58,992 bases of DNA from Conoideocrella luteorostrata (GCA_032433595.1 JASWJB010000282.1:1-58992), one strand, 5' to 3'; counted from the first letter of the stretch, positions 10,400 through 22,079 are shown. Made by a program: numbers and translations. The notes: generated from the sequence alone by a model not told the origin.

Positions 10400-10665
10400 G
10401 CAGGCAGCGGATTTCCCTTTTCTGAAATGATCTACAGGGAGTGAATGGTGGAAAAGGGTGTCGGGCTGAACGGGACGGCGGAGAATTAAACGGCAGGCAA
10501 GCAAGCGGATTCCCCTTTTGAAAGGATCTGCAGGGAGTGACGTAGTGGGAAGGGGAGGGTTGTTGGGCTGAACGAGACCGCAAGCAGCGGATTCCCCTTT
10601 TTCTGAAACGATCTACTCCGTACATGGAGTGAAATGATGGGAGAGGGGGAGGGTGTTGAACTGGG
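10400..10665 (+). repeat. About 90-bp imperfect repeat, three copies
   Basis: Three copies share GGCAGGCAGCGGATTYCCCTTTT, a GATCTACAGGGAGTGA block and GTGTYGGGCTGAACGRGAC, starting near 10400, 10493 and 10580. The third copy carries TACTCCGTA, an extra TCCGTAC, where the other two lack it. The minus-strand frame through the array is low-complexity, and I do not call it a gene. Confidence 0.7.
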
Positions 10666-10739
10666 CGGTCGGCTTGGTGGTGTGTGGGTCGTGGGGGCAT
10701 TCAGTGGCGCATTTTCGTGTACGGAGTAAGGGAGACTAC

Positions 10740-11790
10740 TGAAAGTTGTGTCCTAGCCGTCTGGGAATCCATCCCGGGAATATAACCCCTTCTAGCACAT
10801 ACCCGGAAATATTTAGGCAGATCCGGGCCTAACCGTTATTAAAAATACGACGTTTTTACTACTCTTATTGAGATTAGAGTGGCTCCTTCTTCGGAAATTC
10901 CCGATGCCTCGTATTAGCTAGATTCGTACGCTAGTGGAAGCTGGTGGCACGATGCCAAGGAACGGAGGCTGAAGGCCACTAAATTCAAGGGAATGTTCCT
11001 GCTGAAGGACTATATAGAAGGATTGTAGTGCTCTTCAGAAGAGGGATCATCATCAAGAATTATCGTAAGAAGTCATCACTTTCAAGGCTCTTCAATTCAA
11101 TTCATTCGTGTTCAAATCCATCTATCCCTGCCGATTGCCACTGTTGCAAATTGCTCCCTTACACCTATGTGAAGGCACATAACGCAACACACCTCCCACG
11201 CCAGGCCCATTTGTCAACCAGCCCCTTATCGCTCTATACTCTATGCATTTCTTTCCATAATAGACAATGCCACCTCCAAACGGCAGCCCAGGCGCTCCCG
11301 TGTGACACTTTCCAGATGTTTGCAAGAACAGCACTCCTTTTGTCACGAAAAATTCACTCAACGGGTGCCGCCGTAGGAAAATTCCGGTATTGCAACCCAA
11401 CACCGTACTAGGATTGACGGCATCGGCAGATGTCTCGGATCTCTAACCCCTCCCTCCCCGTGTTGCATTGGTTTTCCTTGTTATTGTCTCTGTTCTTGTG
11501 CGGGAGATTATCCGACTGCCTAGTGCCTCTGTTGCTGGAGTTGGATTTATCGCCGTTTTTGCCGCTGCCTTTTTTAATCTTCTCGGGTATCTTGAGGCGG
11601 CCCGTGTCCGCCACTTGGCACATGACGTTTAAAGCTTTCTTCAGGTCCTCTGGGACGAGGTCTGTTTCGCCGCAAGAGCTGAGCCACCATTGCCAAGCTC
11701 CCTCCGGCCGCCCATCAAAGATTGGTCGGCCGTCCCAAAACCCACCATTGGTTACCCTGCGACTTCAGAAGCACCAAAGTGCCTTCACCA
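10740..11790. other. Gene-free stretch; LTR-end-like repeat at 11030-11192
   Basis: No coding frame with a recognisable product is present. The sequence from about 11030 to 11192, ending GAAGGCACATAACGCAAC, is matched by 29130-29272, which ends GAAGGCGCATAACGCAAC. The shared terminus looks like the 3' end of an LTR. I found no matching 5' terminus or target duplication, so solo-LTR status is unproven. Confidence 0.45.
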
Positions 11791-12646
11791 TCATCTAACG
11801 CTGTCACCAATTTCATGTATCACTTGTGAACCAGCCTCTTGCACCACGCCACTAGAGTACCCCTTTGGATTCCTCTGATCACTTTGAATCTGAGCCACTG
11901 CGGCAATTCTCTCAGCCGCTCTGCGCTTCCTACGCTCGGCAATAAACCCAAAAAGAGCAGCAATGGTCGAGAGTCCCAACGTCACGCCAACGCCGACACC
12001 CACTCCAATTATAGTGCCTCCGTAGGTTGGACACGGGCCCTCGTTTGACGCTGTGGTCGCAGTGCCGGTCGCGGACGAGCCTGTTACGGTCGTAGTTCTT
12101 ATTGTGGTTGCAGATTCGACATACGGCGCGAAAAGGTGGCCCGCGTCGAAAGGGAAACCTCGAATATTGCAGGTGTTGTTGGTATTCCCTGGTCCATCGC
12201 ATGTCCAGTTATCATAAGAGAAGCGACCTGGGGTGCAAGGGAAAAAATTGGCAAAGTTGCTCATACTGACTAGCAAAGATTAGAATTTATGAGCAAGATT
12301 TTCAGGAGGAATGCCATTCTTGCATAACTTGGAAGGCAAGAATCTCACCTTTAGCACATAACACAGGGCAAAGACTAGAAGTCCAAGTTTGATCCGTACA
12401 GCCACCACGGTAGAAAAGCCCCGCACTTCCAACGCAAATACCCGTGGTAGTGCAGATATCGTCGGGATGACAGCAATAAGTGACGCCGCCGTCGGAGAGC
12501 TTTTTGCAAGGCACGTAGTCGACGCCTTTATCGGCAGCTTTTGATCCATCTGGGTAGTAACAAGTGACATTCTTAGAAGCAGCCACGATAAAGAGTAGAC
12601 ATGAAACAACAGGAGCGAGTTTTAGGAGAATAGATGCAAAACTCAT
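11791..12646 (-). CDS. Cys-rich secreted/membrane protein with C-terminal TM, two exons, 258 aa
   Basis: Exons run 12646-12349 and 12269-11791, with a 79-nt intron (GTGAGA...TTGCTAG) that keeps frame. The start MSFASILLK begins a hydrophobic signal peptide of about 23 residues. The lumenal part has NVTCYYPDG, a CCHPDDIC cluster, GGCTDQTWTSSLCPVLC and several more Cys. A Thr/Ser-rich stalk precedes one membrane segment at about 184-209 (Gly/Val-rich, ending AERRKRR). A basic cytosolic tail of about 50 residues follows. This layout matches a common, uncharacterised ascomycete family recognised by the GGCTD...W...CP...C motif. Topology suggests a plasma-membrane or cell-wall sensor-like protein, but function is unknown. 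An upstream in-frame ATG exists at 12724, but it would bury the signal peptide. Confidence 0.8.
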
Positions 12647-14180
12647 CTTGGAAGCTGGGCTAGCAAGCCAGGTATTACTTGGTAACGAGGGAACAACTGT
12701 CAGACAGTGGTGAAACGGGTTCAAAGGTGGATTCGCGCGGGTAACTCGTGCCTTTGACCTTATATATCCCGCTTGCTAGATCATCCAGGGCAGCTGGCTT
12801 GCCTACGATGCCGAGTCTGTACGAGCAAATATGTGCCCAGGCCAAGAAGATCGGGCCCTCCCCCATAAACTGACAAGGACAAGGCTAGGAACAATATCAC
12901 CATGATTACTATGATAGGCCAGCACCTTGCTGCCACATAGTCCTCCAATTTGTTCTTGCAGGACTGTCAGTCATTCTTACGTATTATATTTATAATCGGA
13001 CCTCATGACCCACAAGGCAAATTTTCTGCCTTTATGGAAGGCAACAACAAGCCCTATGTTACGAATAGCGACGAGGACGGCGAGGATCACTGTCAGTGGA
13101 ATCTGTCTATCTTCACTTGGTCATGAATCGACAGCCTCTCCACTGACAGAGCACAAAGCGGCGATGATTCTTGGGGCAAGCACAATGGCGTCAGCAAGCC
13201 AAGCGAGGCAGGACCACGGGATGCTGGTGAACAAGCCGTTTCATAGCAAATAATGACTGTGTCAACCCTCGACCCCGTCTTGAAGCCGGGCTGAGACGTT
13301 GCAACCAAGATGGAACGATGTTCGATTCGTGTATGGCAATACAAGATACATCCGCCGTTTACTCTAACCTCGTCGTGGAAGCTACACTCCATTAACTGGC
13401 TATATATAGTATACATGTTTCATCGCGAAACGGCCCCCGCAGCATTGGTCTCCATCTCGGGCATATGATGCATTAATACAGCAAAATAAAAAGCTTCGCA
13501 ACGTTTTCTCTATCAACATATTTGAGCTCCGTGAGGCGGCACTGAGGGCGGGGAGGCCTCGTTGCCGATTCCGAAGAGCCGCCCCATCGGCGTGCCGCGA
13601 TACGTCTAAGCTAATTGTGGCGTTTTGTCCTCGTAGGAAGAGGATTGGCACGACAGGGAGACGACTAAAAGTGGCATCTTTGTCCTCGTAGGAGGATTGA
13701 CACGGTGGGGAGAAGAAGAGAGGAAACAGAGGTGTGTATGTGTCTGTATCGGGGGGAAGAGGGAGGTGTGGAAGCTCAGCTCAAGAACAGAGGTGTGCGT
13801 GTCGAGCATCTTCACTCATTGCCCGTCACTCACTTGTCGGTGGGTGTGGACGTGCCCTTGGAGGGTGTGAAATAGCAAAGGTCCTCGTTCCCGATGTGCC
13901 CAGCAGCCCAAGACGAGACGAAAGAGACAAGGCCAGAAGGGACGAAAACGATCTGCGAGGTGCGTGCCTATGCAGGAAAAAGAACTGCGCACGAATGGTA
14001 TGCCGGCGAGTGCGGCACTTGCCGGCTCGGTAAGTTGAGCACTCGAGCACGGTGCGGCACAGCTCAGCACACTTGTGTCAGAAAAAGGAATGTAGATCCC
14101 CAGCTTGCTTCTATTGTGCGGTTCGATCAGTCACGCAATGCTAGCCTGCCCGCCCGAGTTTTTGCGAGTCGAGCATAAAA
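12647..14180. other. Gene-free stretch
   Basis: Open frames on both strands are short and lack domains. A 37-bp block (TTTGTCCTCGTAGGA...) is duplicated at about 13623 and 13679. A short hypothetical gene antisense to 13093-13416 cannot be excluded, but I see no splice-supported model. Confidence 0.4.
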
Positions 14181-14440
14181 CAGCGGACAGTGTGAGGCAC
14201 GGAGGCAGCATCGAGCCAATCGGTGCGGCTGCTTCTGCTGGTGCTAGTGCGTGGCTGCTAATGTTTGTTTGTAAGTACCCGTTCGTGAAATACATGTTGC
14301 TGAACTTGACCTGCAAGTTTGGGCTCTGGTTTGCTTTCAGATCCTTGCAAGTTGACTCTCCGGTTTGCTTTGTGTGCTGACGGAGCCAGTCATGTATGCC
14401 TCGTAATTCGCGTCAATCAGCAGTCTGCTTTGCGAGATAC
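14181..14440. other. Spacer, nothing recognised
   Basis: No gene, repeat or mobile-element signature is evident. Confidence 0.35.
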
Positions 14441-14459
14441 CCCAATGCGGTTGGCACGG

Positions 14460-14850
14460 TGGCTGATTGAAGGAGAGTTGGTGTCTGCTGCCTGTCTGCC
14501 TTGTGTGACAATCTCGGTGACTGCGGTGTTTGGGATTGGTTGGAGTGCGAGCCTCGTGTCTGCCGTGTCTGCTGCATGTCGTAACAATCTCGGTGACTGC
14601 TGTGTCTGCTGCTTGCTGTCAGCTGTTGCTAGTCTGTCTGATAGTGTGGCCTGCTGTCTGCTCGCTGCTGTCAGCTGTTGCTAGTCTCTGTGTGCTCTCT
14701 GCTGGTCTGCTGCATTGACTGCTGTGTCTGGGGAGTGTACTTACATCTGTCTGCTAGATTGCTGTATTCCGTGCCTGCCGCGTCTATGGTGGTTGAGTTG
14801 TAGTTGCATGTCCATGACTGGTTGCACTGCTCTCTACCGTCTGCTGCATG
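14460..14850 (+). repeat. GTCTGCTG-rich low-complexity tract
   Basis: Words such as GTCTGCTG, GTGACTGCGGTG and CTGCATGTC recur over about 400 bp. A longer unit, CTGTCAGCTGTTGCTAGTCT, is repeated at about 14618 and 14668. The plus-strand frames through it (Ser/Cys/Val-rich) are by-products of the repeat. Confidence 0.65.
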
Positions 14851-15358
14851 TCTGTGTTTCCGGTTTTTCGGTGACTGCGGTGACGGTGACTGGTTGTGAG
14901 GACGTCGGCGTGATCCATCTCCATCAGCCATCAGGCCGAGGCATCAGCCCCGCACCACCACTAAGGTATCGAACCCCTACTTCCACATCAGATAGAGAAA
15001 ACACAAAGAGGCGTCTGCTTTTGGGTGGGCCCGCGCTTTGCCGTCCGCGCCATTCGAGTACAGCGCTAGAAACGTAAAATAGCCGGCAATTAACTGGCCA
15101 ATCAACTGGCTGCTCTTGACCGCAGACATTGCCCCGCGAACCGCCCCACGCTCTCAAAGTGTATTAATTGAAATGGCGCTAGCATCTGTAATGCACGGTT
15201 TTTGACCGAGGCCTGGCCGAGCGCTGGCGGGAGACCAGACAGTGCCCGACAGGCCAACACGCCCAGACATCAGCTACTAGTTTAGTATCGTGAGGAGTGA
15301 GTGCGTAAGCGTCCTCGCCCTTCCACCCCCCCTGCACCCCCCGGTTCTCAATTTCACT
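14851..15358. other. Gene-free spacer
   Basis: A B-box-like GGTTCGATACC occurs on the minus strand near 14968 without a supporting tRNA fold. Nothing else is recognised. Confidence 0.35.
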
Positions 15359-15561
15359 ACAATTTCAACTCCTCCAAAGGGTTGCTTCCCCACTTAGAGA
15401 GCTAGCTAAATTCCCAACAGCAAGAAGTACAGCCGGCTAGCTTAAAATTGGCCAAACGCCGTGAGTGGGTGGGGCTGACCGGCGGTTAGCCCAGCGCTCT
15501 GAAAATTATCCTCTAAAAGCGGCGTCATAACCTCCAAAAATGGACGCACATTTGCTGCAAA
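15359..15561 (+). repeat. Dispersed repeat A, copy 1
   Basis: It matches 31229-31463 in the same orientation. The best part is the 61-bp core around 15476-15530 (GACCGGCGGTTAGCCCAGCG onward), nearly identical in both copies. The outer parts have diverged and copy 2 carries an extra 30 bp. No frame is shared. It could be a noncoding transposon fragment or MITE; I saw no TIR. Confidence 0.75.
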
Positions 15562-16559
15562 CCTGCACTTTTGTTGTAAAGCACAGAGTAACTACTCGAA
15601 AGACGTAGTCTTAGTCTCAAGAGGACGGCCCACAGCCTCCTCCTTTTCCGGGCTACAACCCGAGCTGGGAACCCCTATCTCGCCGCGCATTTGGTGCACC
15701 AGCTTTGCGGATTCCGTCTTGCTCGCGAGATGCCGCCGCGGTTTTTCTCGCCATGCCCGTGCCTGTGCTCGTGTTGCGGCAAGCGATCGCGTCAACGGCG
15801 GAGACGGGAACATTCTCAGCGGGCCGGGCCGGAGCCAGGAACGGGGGCAAAGGGTAGGCCAGCGGGACTGGAAGGCCTCTCGTCCGAGTGTATAGTAGGC
15901 GGCATGCCAAAGACATCGCGGGAGGCAACCCCGTACAAACAAGCCACGCGCGGGCCATCACTCTGCTGCCGCGCTGACGACGAGGAAAAGCGCAGCGGGA
16001 CAGAAGCCCTCTCCAAGTCGGCATATTCCTGGCCAGACCTATCCTGCTCCTCCTGCAAACGAGTGACCTTCTCTTCGATTAATCGAGAGAGCCCCTTTGT
16101 TACCACCGATTTATAGGCCATCCCTTCTTAAGGCTTGTTGCCTTGGATTACATAGCCAGCCAACTCTGGTCAATGGATAGCCGAGGTTCTTACAGTGAAC
16201 CAGATTGTCCAAGTACCACTGCCGCCTAAACAAAAGCCAAATCTGGCTTATGGATGCTCTTAACAGTCCTATTGATGTATTGGCACTCACATGAAAAAGA
16301 GCTGTCTATGATTTCGCTTTTGCTTTTGAGCTCGCCCCAGGCGTGCGTGGGGAGCAAACGCAGGGCAAAAGAATGAAGCGGATGACACCGACATGGCGCG
16401 ATGGAAGCTGCCAATACACTCGGGTCCATCTGTTAGATTTGCTGGTTTGCCTTTCTCAAGTGACGGATCTTCTAGTAGAACCTTATTTAGGCTTCTTATT
16501 AAATAAGTATTTTTTATGTAATGTATACAGTATTGATATATCCATCTCGTAAGCCTGAG
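15562..16559. other. Gene-free stretch; possible coiled-coil frame 15816-16121 (minus)
   Basis: The minus-strand frame starting at 16121 begins with a plausible amphipathic helix (GLSRLIEEKVTRLQEEQ) and then degenerates. It may be the tail of a decayed gene or transposase. I cannot name it. Around 16500 the sequence becomes AT-rich. Confidence 0.3.
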
Positions 16560-17043
16560 TACTCTGCAAGCCAAACCTTCTAGTATGAGGCTAAGATCTA
16601 GCCTTCCAGCTAGCTAGAGTCTCAGTACTATCCACGTAATGTGGATAATGGACGCCTAGTTTGGCTCGTCCTAATTGAACACAATGCCTTATCAGAGTTG
16701 TAGCCTCTATGACGCGCCCAGATCCCTAGTATGTCTATGCCAAATTATTCATATTTTTTAACGTATCGGGATAACCCTCCCCTAGTTTCCTCTTGCAAGT
16801 CTTTATCATGACTATACTTCCAAATTCCCCGACAGAATTATAATAAAGTCCTTGGGTAGCTAGGGCCTGAATTATATACACTAGATTTTGCGAAGCGCTC
16901 GGCACGGCTATTCGTTTTGTCCATTGTGGGGATAGAGCATCAGCATCGGCTGGCCGTTTCCCATGCGCCCCTCCTTCAGCGCCCCTACCATGTCCACAAG
17001 TCTTTAAGATATTTTTCTCATCTACTCCGTACACATTCTTCAA
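16560..17043 (-). pseudogene. Relic of a TPR (kinesin-light-chain-like) NLR-type protein
   Basis: On the minus strand, 16735-16850 encodes TCKRKLGEGYPDTLKNMNNLA, preceded by a helix ending YNSVGEF. This is a recognisable fungal TPR repeat (…KRxLGxxHPDTLxSMxNLA). After a stop the same repeat pattern continues at 16560-16735 (GRVIEATTL, then KLGVHYPHY and STETLASWKA) with stops and a frameshift. Such repeats usually form the C-terminus of PNP/NB-ARC-TPR proteins, whose N-terminal domains are not present here. The upstream part of the frame, to 17043, is not recognisable. Confidence 0.65.
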
Positions 17044-17244
17044 TTATCCTCAAGCTAGGGGAGAGATTTGGCTGTTCTTGAACAGCTATGTGCGCAGATG
17101 ATAAGTTGTCGTAAGTTAGCTTACTTGCTAGGTTCTATTGGTCGGCTGGCCCCACAGATACATGAGGTGTGCCTCTCCGGAATCGACGAGATCCGACGTG
17201 TCTTCTGCCTTCCTTACACTGCCTCGTTATCCGAGGCATCGCCT

Positions 17245-17325
17245 CACTTTCCGAGTCACTGCCTCACTATCCGAGACATCTAGCTATTTACGGCACTGAT
17301 CATCCTGACATGGAGCTATTATCGT
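17245..17325 (+). repeat. Dispersed repeat B, copy 1 (inverted relative to copy 2)
   Basis: The segment CCTCACTATCCGAGACATCTAG to CTGATCATCCTGACATGG matches the reverse complement of about 29005-29080. A third, weaker match lies near 18025-18085 (CTGATCATCCTAGCTTGAAG). No frame is shared. Confidence 0.6.
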
Positions 17326-18533
17326 CCCAACATGACCTAGTTTCCTGTTGTTGGTCGCGGCTAACTATCGTGGCTTGCGGCTGAAGTTCAGCTCTTCTAT
17401 TGCGAGATTCAGCTCTTCCATTGTGTTCAAGATGAGGCTTTTTCTTATATCCCGGTATCTTTGGAATTCCGAAAGGTCTGACAAAATTCATTGAATTCCA
17501 CGGAATTCCCGGGGGATAGTTTGGTATAGGAGGTTGGTTGCTACGCCTTACTACATAAGCACGCGCAAAGTTCTAAAAATCTACACTTTTTGCCAAGCGC
17601 GTCGGGCTACTCCGTACATTGAAGTTCGATGAACTTTTCAGCAGCGCGGGCCCAGGGAAGGTTCAATTGTAGCAGGTCTTGAATGATAATTCCAACCATG
17701 TTGTGGTGGTGTTGAAGAAAGCAGGATGCCGGGCAGAGGGCAGCCTATGCGGGGGTTCTGGTGCGCGCATCGCGATGTGATACCTCTCAAATAAAGCGAA
17801 TGGCAATCTTAGAAGTTCGCGTATAGAGAATTGTTCTAGCAGCTAATTAGACGCCCGTCCGTATTTTTTGTGGCAGGCAGGGCGTCGCGGTAGTGATGTG
17901 TACGTATCAAATGTGTATTACAGCGTCAAACTAGCGTTTCTGTCTGCCGCTGCGATTGGAGCTACTCCTTTCCGGACCCCCTTGATATCTATCTCTCAAA
18001 GAAAGTGGAACTAACAGCCTCGAGCCGGCCACTTCTGGCACGCTGATCATCCTAGCTTGAAGCAATTCTCGTCCCGGCAGGGAGACTCAAGGTCTGACAC
18101 ACAAAGATGCATTTGTTTTCATTCAAATTGTTCCGTCGCAAAGCTAGTGTCGGTATGTACAGTCCGAGAGAGATGGGATCGTAAAAAAACTTGAATGGTT
18201 AGCGGAATAGGATGATAAAGCAACAACTAGTTTACGACATGGGGTGTGACAGTGACGCATGTGTTGAATGTCGTGGCGCCTTGCAGATAACCAGCTCAGC
18301 TGAGGCTCTATTTGTAGAATGCTGGCAGCCAATACCTGTATGATGTGTCAGACGGCCAAGAGGCATGGCTGTAAGTAGCCCACCAACTTGTCACAGCTAA
18401 GCGCGTCGAATACATCATGTTTTTTATCCAGATGCGGTGCTAAAATACTCTTCGATATTGCACCGCTGGGTTCAACAGTGCCGAATACTGTCGTCCGGTG
18501 ACACTGATGCATGCAGGACTCTTACCGGTCAAT
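17326..18533. other. Spacer upstream of the DUF3433 gene; possible extra 5' exon at 18107-18152
   Basis: An ATG at 18107 starts a 46-nt basic frame (MHLFSFKLFRRKASV) followed by GTATGT. Joining it to an acceptor at 18516 (TGCATGCAG) keeps frame with the DUF3433 gene. The intron would be 364 nt, long for this gene, so I list it as an alternative rather than the main model. Nothing else is recognised. Confidence 0.35.
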
Positions 18534-21090
18534 ATGGCAGGGAAAACAACAGCAATTAATGAAACTCTCCCCTTGGAGCCTGAAACAAGCAAACGAGAGG
18601 ATGCACAAAGCGGGCGAGCCGCGTCCTCAGTCAGATCTGGCCTGGATTCCAAACAAGACGATAGGAGTGTTGCAGACATCGAGGTCACACGAGGTAACAA
18701 GTCGAAATGCCAAACGTCATTCTTACTATCTAACACAGTAATATAGCTTGCCCTGCCAGTAATAACGAAACAGCCAACACTACATCCAATGCCCGGCTCG
18801 AAGGAGCCAGCAATAAAGAAGACGGCCGCGATAACTCGTCCGATTACATAGAACCAGTCAGCTTGAAAGAAGCAGTAGGACTAGGATACCCTTCGCTCGA
18901 TTTTCGATTTGCCATACTGGCAGACAAGTTGCTCATTTTGGCCATCCTGTTCTGGTTGGGTGTTATTGGTGCAGTGGTTACCTTGAGTGTCCTGCAGATA
19001 ACGGACGCCCAGAGGCTCCACATTCGAGAGCAACATAATTATTATGTCTCACGCTATGGTCCGAATATTGTTGGCTTAATCTCAACAATCTGGTGGAGAG
19101 CCATTACACAAGCGTACAACAGGCTCATACCATACGTTTTGATGGCTGACGCTCGCGAAGATGTGGTTGGTACAGACGGTAGGGCTCGCGAAGATGTGTT
19201 TGATACAGACGGTAGGGCTCGCGAAGATGTGGTTGATACAGACGGTAGGGCTCGCGAAGGTGTGGTTGACACAGACGGCAGGGTAGCAATGGCGGCCCAT
19301 AGGCTCAACAATGCCGACCCCAATCTAATTGACATTAGATTGATTTCCGAACTATGGAGGAGCGGGCACTATACCACCCTTGCCGTTAATCTGCTTTCGG
19401 TCAGTATGCTCGTTCTTATCCCGCTGAAAACAGCCTTTATTCAATTGACACGAGACTCTACCGGCTGGGGAACGGTCGTGTCGCCTGCTATTGGATGGCT
19501 CATCGTGGTGTGGTACCTGGCTCTTTCTGGGGCGACATTGGCCATTGAAATACGCCTCCATGGCAAGAATACCGGTTTGAAATGGAATCCATGTTCATTG
19601 GCGTCACAGATCGCATTGCTTCAGTTGTCCAACGTTCCCAGCGTAGAGGCATGCCAAGGGATGGAGTTTGACGACCGACGACAGGTGGTGAACCGGCTGA
19701 AGACTTGGACGCAGCAGTTTGGTGTATTGCGACTGGGCTACTGGAGAGACATACGAGAGCCGACCAAGCTTTTTCACTGCATCCGTTTCTTTGAGGGGGA
19801 AAAAAGTAACCTTTATCCTGCTCAAGGCAGCCATGGTACATGAAATCGCTAATGCTCATCATAGGTCGTCAATTTGGTCTTGCAACACAGCAAGTGCTAC
19901 TGAGAAGAGAACATGACCCGCAATTTGCGTACATTCTCAAAGATCAGGAGTATCAAGAGGCCCAAGGTATGAGAAGAGAATCGCTTCGAAATTTAACCAT
20001 ATATAAATTGACAATTGACCATCTGCCAATAGCGCCTGTCGCGTATTTCAACAACCATCAAATCAAATATTTAGAGAGACACCCTAAGCCTTTGGCTTTT
20101 TTTCGGTACAGGTTTATCTTCCCAACACTATACATGAGCGACTGGTATATCCTGACTTTCTGGGTGGCCATTTTTGGTTGCCTTATCGCCCTCTCCGTTA
20201 CCCTTGGCACCAAAGCAATACTGCGGACCCATTCATACGCCAGTTTTGCCCAAGATTCCTTCGTTCGAAGCGTAATATTCAGCTTCTTATCTTCTTTTCT
20301 ATACTCTAGTTGTAATATCGTGCTGCTCCAATCCGACACCTCCCACAGGATGCTGCAGCCTATCAGAGAGATGGACATGCCTGCCCCAGGCAGGGAAAGT
20401 GTCTTGGTCGATTATATCTCTCCAAATCCCATTACAATTATTATAACCGCATGTAAAAAAGCACATTATCGCATTGTATGGGGTTCCTTTGCTGCTCTAA
20501 CTTGCACCATTGCTCCGATAGTCGCCGGAAGCATGTTTACCTTTGACTTGACCGAGCATACTTTTCGTGCCTCGCCAGCGCCGACTTGTGCAGCACTAGG
20601 CATCGCATGCATATATGTACTGGCTCTACCTGTCGCGAGGATCGATACCAAGTACGTTGCCAGCCGAGGACTATGGAACATCGTCGATACTTTATCGCTG
20701 TGCTACGACAGTCCGATCTTGCGATGCCCAGAGTTTACAACCCAAGGGAAACGTGACAAAGAAGATATTCATATGCGATCGCAAATCATACGACAAGGTC
20801 GGCGATACCAATTTGGGTATTACCTAGGCGACTCCGGTCGAAGACGTCTAGGCTTTAGCGTGGCTAAGCTTGTATACTTGCAACGCGACCAAGACGGTCA
20901 CCCCAGGGTAGACCCAGCGTCTTCAGAAGAATATTCCGTAGATGAAAAGGATTCCACGTTGGAGCCTTTCGATGGTGTTGATAGGATCAAGGCCAGATTT
21001 GGTGCTTTGAGATTTGGTCTGAATTGGCTGCGCGAGCCTCGTGTTGTTGTTGGCGACACGAGGGTGGGCTCAAACGGCGGCGACCGGTGA
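18534..21090 (+). CDS. DUF3433 polytopic membrane protein, three exons, 814 aa
   Basis: Exons are 18534-18693, 18747-19805 and 19865-21090. The introns (53 and 59 nt; GTAACA...TATAG and GTAACC...CATAG) both keep frame. The N-terminal about 90 residues are hydrophilic. A first module has two membrane segments and the family phrase RYGPNIVGLISTIWWRAITQ...NRLIPY. A second module follows the second intron (SDWYILTFWVAIFGCLIALS...), with further membrane segments and a cytosolic-looking C-terminus of about 150 residues. Pfam DUF3433 proteins are fungal, multi-spanning and uncharacterised. An 11-residue acidic repeat lies in the loop after the first module. The start could be 18498, or an upstream exon at 18107. 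It lies 2 kb upstream of the ankyrin-PNP gene on the same strand. Confidence 0.85.
19151..19282 (+). repeat. 33-bp coding tandem repeat, four copies
   Basis: Four head-to-tail copies encode AREDVVGTDGR with small changes (V/F, G/D, D/G). They lie in a loop of the DUF3433 protein. The unit length preserves frame, and the high copy identity indicates recent expansion. Confidence 0.92.
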
Positions 21091-21339
21091 AAGGCCGCCG
21101 ATTCCTTTTGAAACTGCCCATTGCCTTGATGACGTGCTTGTCAATCTTACAAGAGTGCCGGACGGCACATTTATCAACAGAGCCGTGGCTTATGGTGGGC
21201 GGAACCCACGTTCAGATCATCATCTTATCACTATTCCAAGTAGTTCTGGCGAAAGTGTCACTAGGGTACCATGATAAGCCGTTCGTTAAATTAAATCACC
21301 ATCTCAACCTTTTTTATTTTCGCTAGAAATAAGATAAGG
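21091..21339. other. DUF3433 gene 3' flank
   Basis: No feature recognised. Confidence 0.35.
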
Positions 21340-21708
21340 CTATAAATGTGGTTTATGGTTAAGGTCTACGATCCTTAGAGAGACAGACATAATATCCTTC
21401 AAGTCATTACCCGGATGGACTTTTAGTAGGCGTATAATGGACGTACTCTCAAGCTTGGAGTACTGGAATCCTGCTCTGCATGTTGTTTCCTTTAATATAT
21501 CAAACGCGGACGGGGTATATCTTGCCTTGAGGAGGATAAGATAATTAATTGCACTGTCGAAGCGTAGCATTTTGGTGGTGCGCTTCTTTTGATGGGAGCT
21601 CAGCACCCGGGGAAAATAGCTCCCGGAATCAGGCTTAACCCTTAATCCCCATATATTGTTGTCAGGTGAATGTCGTGTCCGCGCGCCGTCATCAATTGTA
21701 ACTACCAT
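21340..21708 (-). pseudogene. Truncated HET-domain (heterokaryon incompatibility) N-terminus
   Basis: The minus-strand frame ends with FQYSKLESTSIIRLLKVHPG, then a stretch leading to VDLNHKPHL. This closely follows the start of fungal HET-domain proteins (FxYxPL...IRLLxLxPG...L..V.L...PPYEALSY). The frame stops exactly where the conserved SYxWG block should begin, and I found no continuation downstream, so only the first about 45 residues of the domain remain. The N-terminal part of the frame is not family-like. It is the third type of incompatibility-related gene in the window. Confidence 0.6.
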
Positions 21709-22079
21709 CTACATGTTGGTCACGAACCCACCACCTCTTCGTCTCCCCTCGATCGTGAGCAAGGCTCCCTAGCCCCTCAGCACCCATAAATACTTGTTTT
21801 GACGTTGAGATCCAGTCATACTCTACAGGAAAATAACCTCATAAATACGCTCATCACCTTGGGGAAGCACGCGGAGGCCGAACAGATGCATTGATAAACG
21901 CTTAAGATTCGCGAGATGGCATTAGGCAAAGAGTGCCCGCACACGCAACAAAGTCGCAGGAAACTCAAAAGCTGCTCACAAGCTAAAACACGAGATAGTC
22001 TAGGGCAAAGCTAAGCGCCTCCCCTATCCTTGTATCACAGCCATGCGGTTGTTCGCTCTGTGCCTAGAAAGAAGCGCGG
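21709..22079. other. Spacer, nothing recognised
   Basis: No gene or repeat identified between the HET relic and the LINE relic. Confidence 0.35.

Noticed and set aside
10131..10700. 189-aa minus-strand Pro/Ser-rich frame
   Set aside because: It follows a triplicated noncoding repeat and has no domain or signal peptide.
18498..18533. Start of the DUF3433 protein at the upstream in-frame ATG (18498)
   Set aside because: Possible, but the segment includes a good acceptor-like TGCATGCAG and the downstream ATG at 18534 has the better context; kept only as an alternative.
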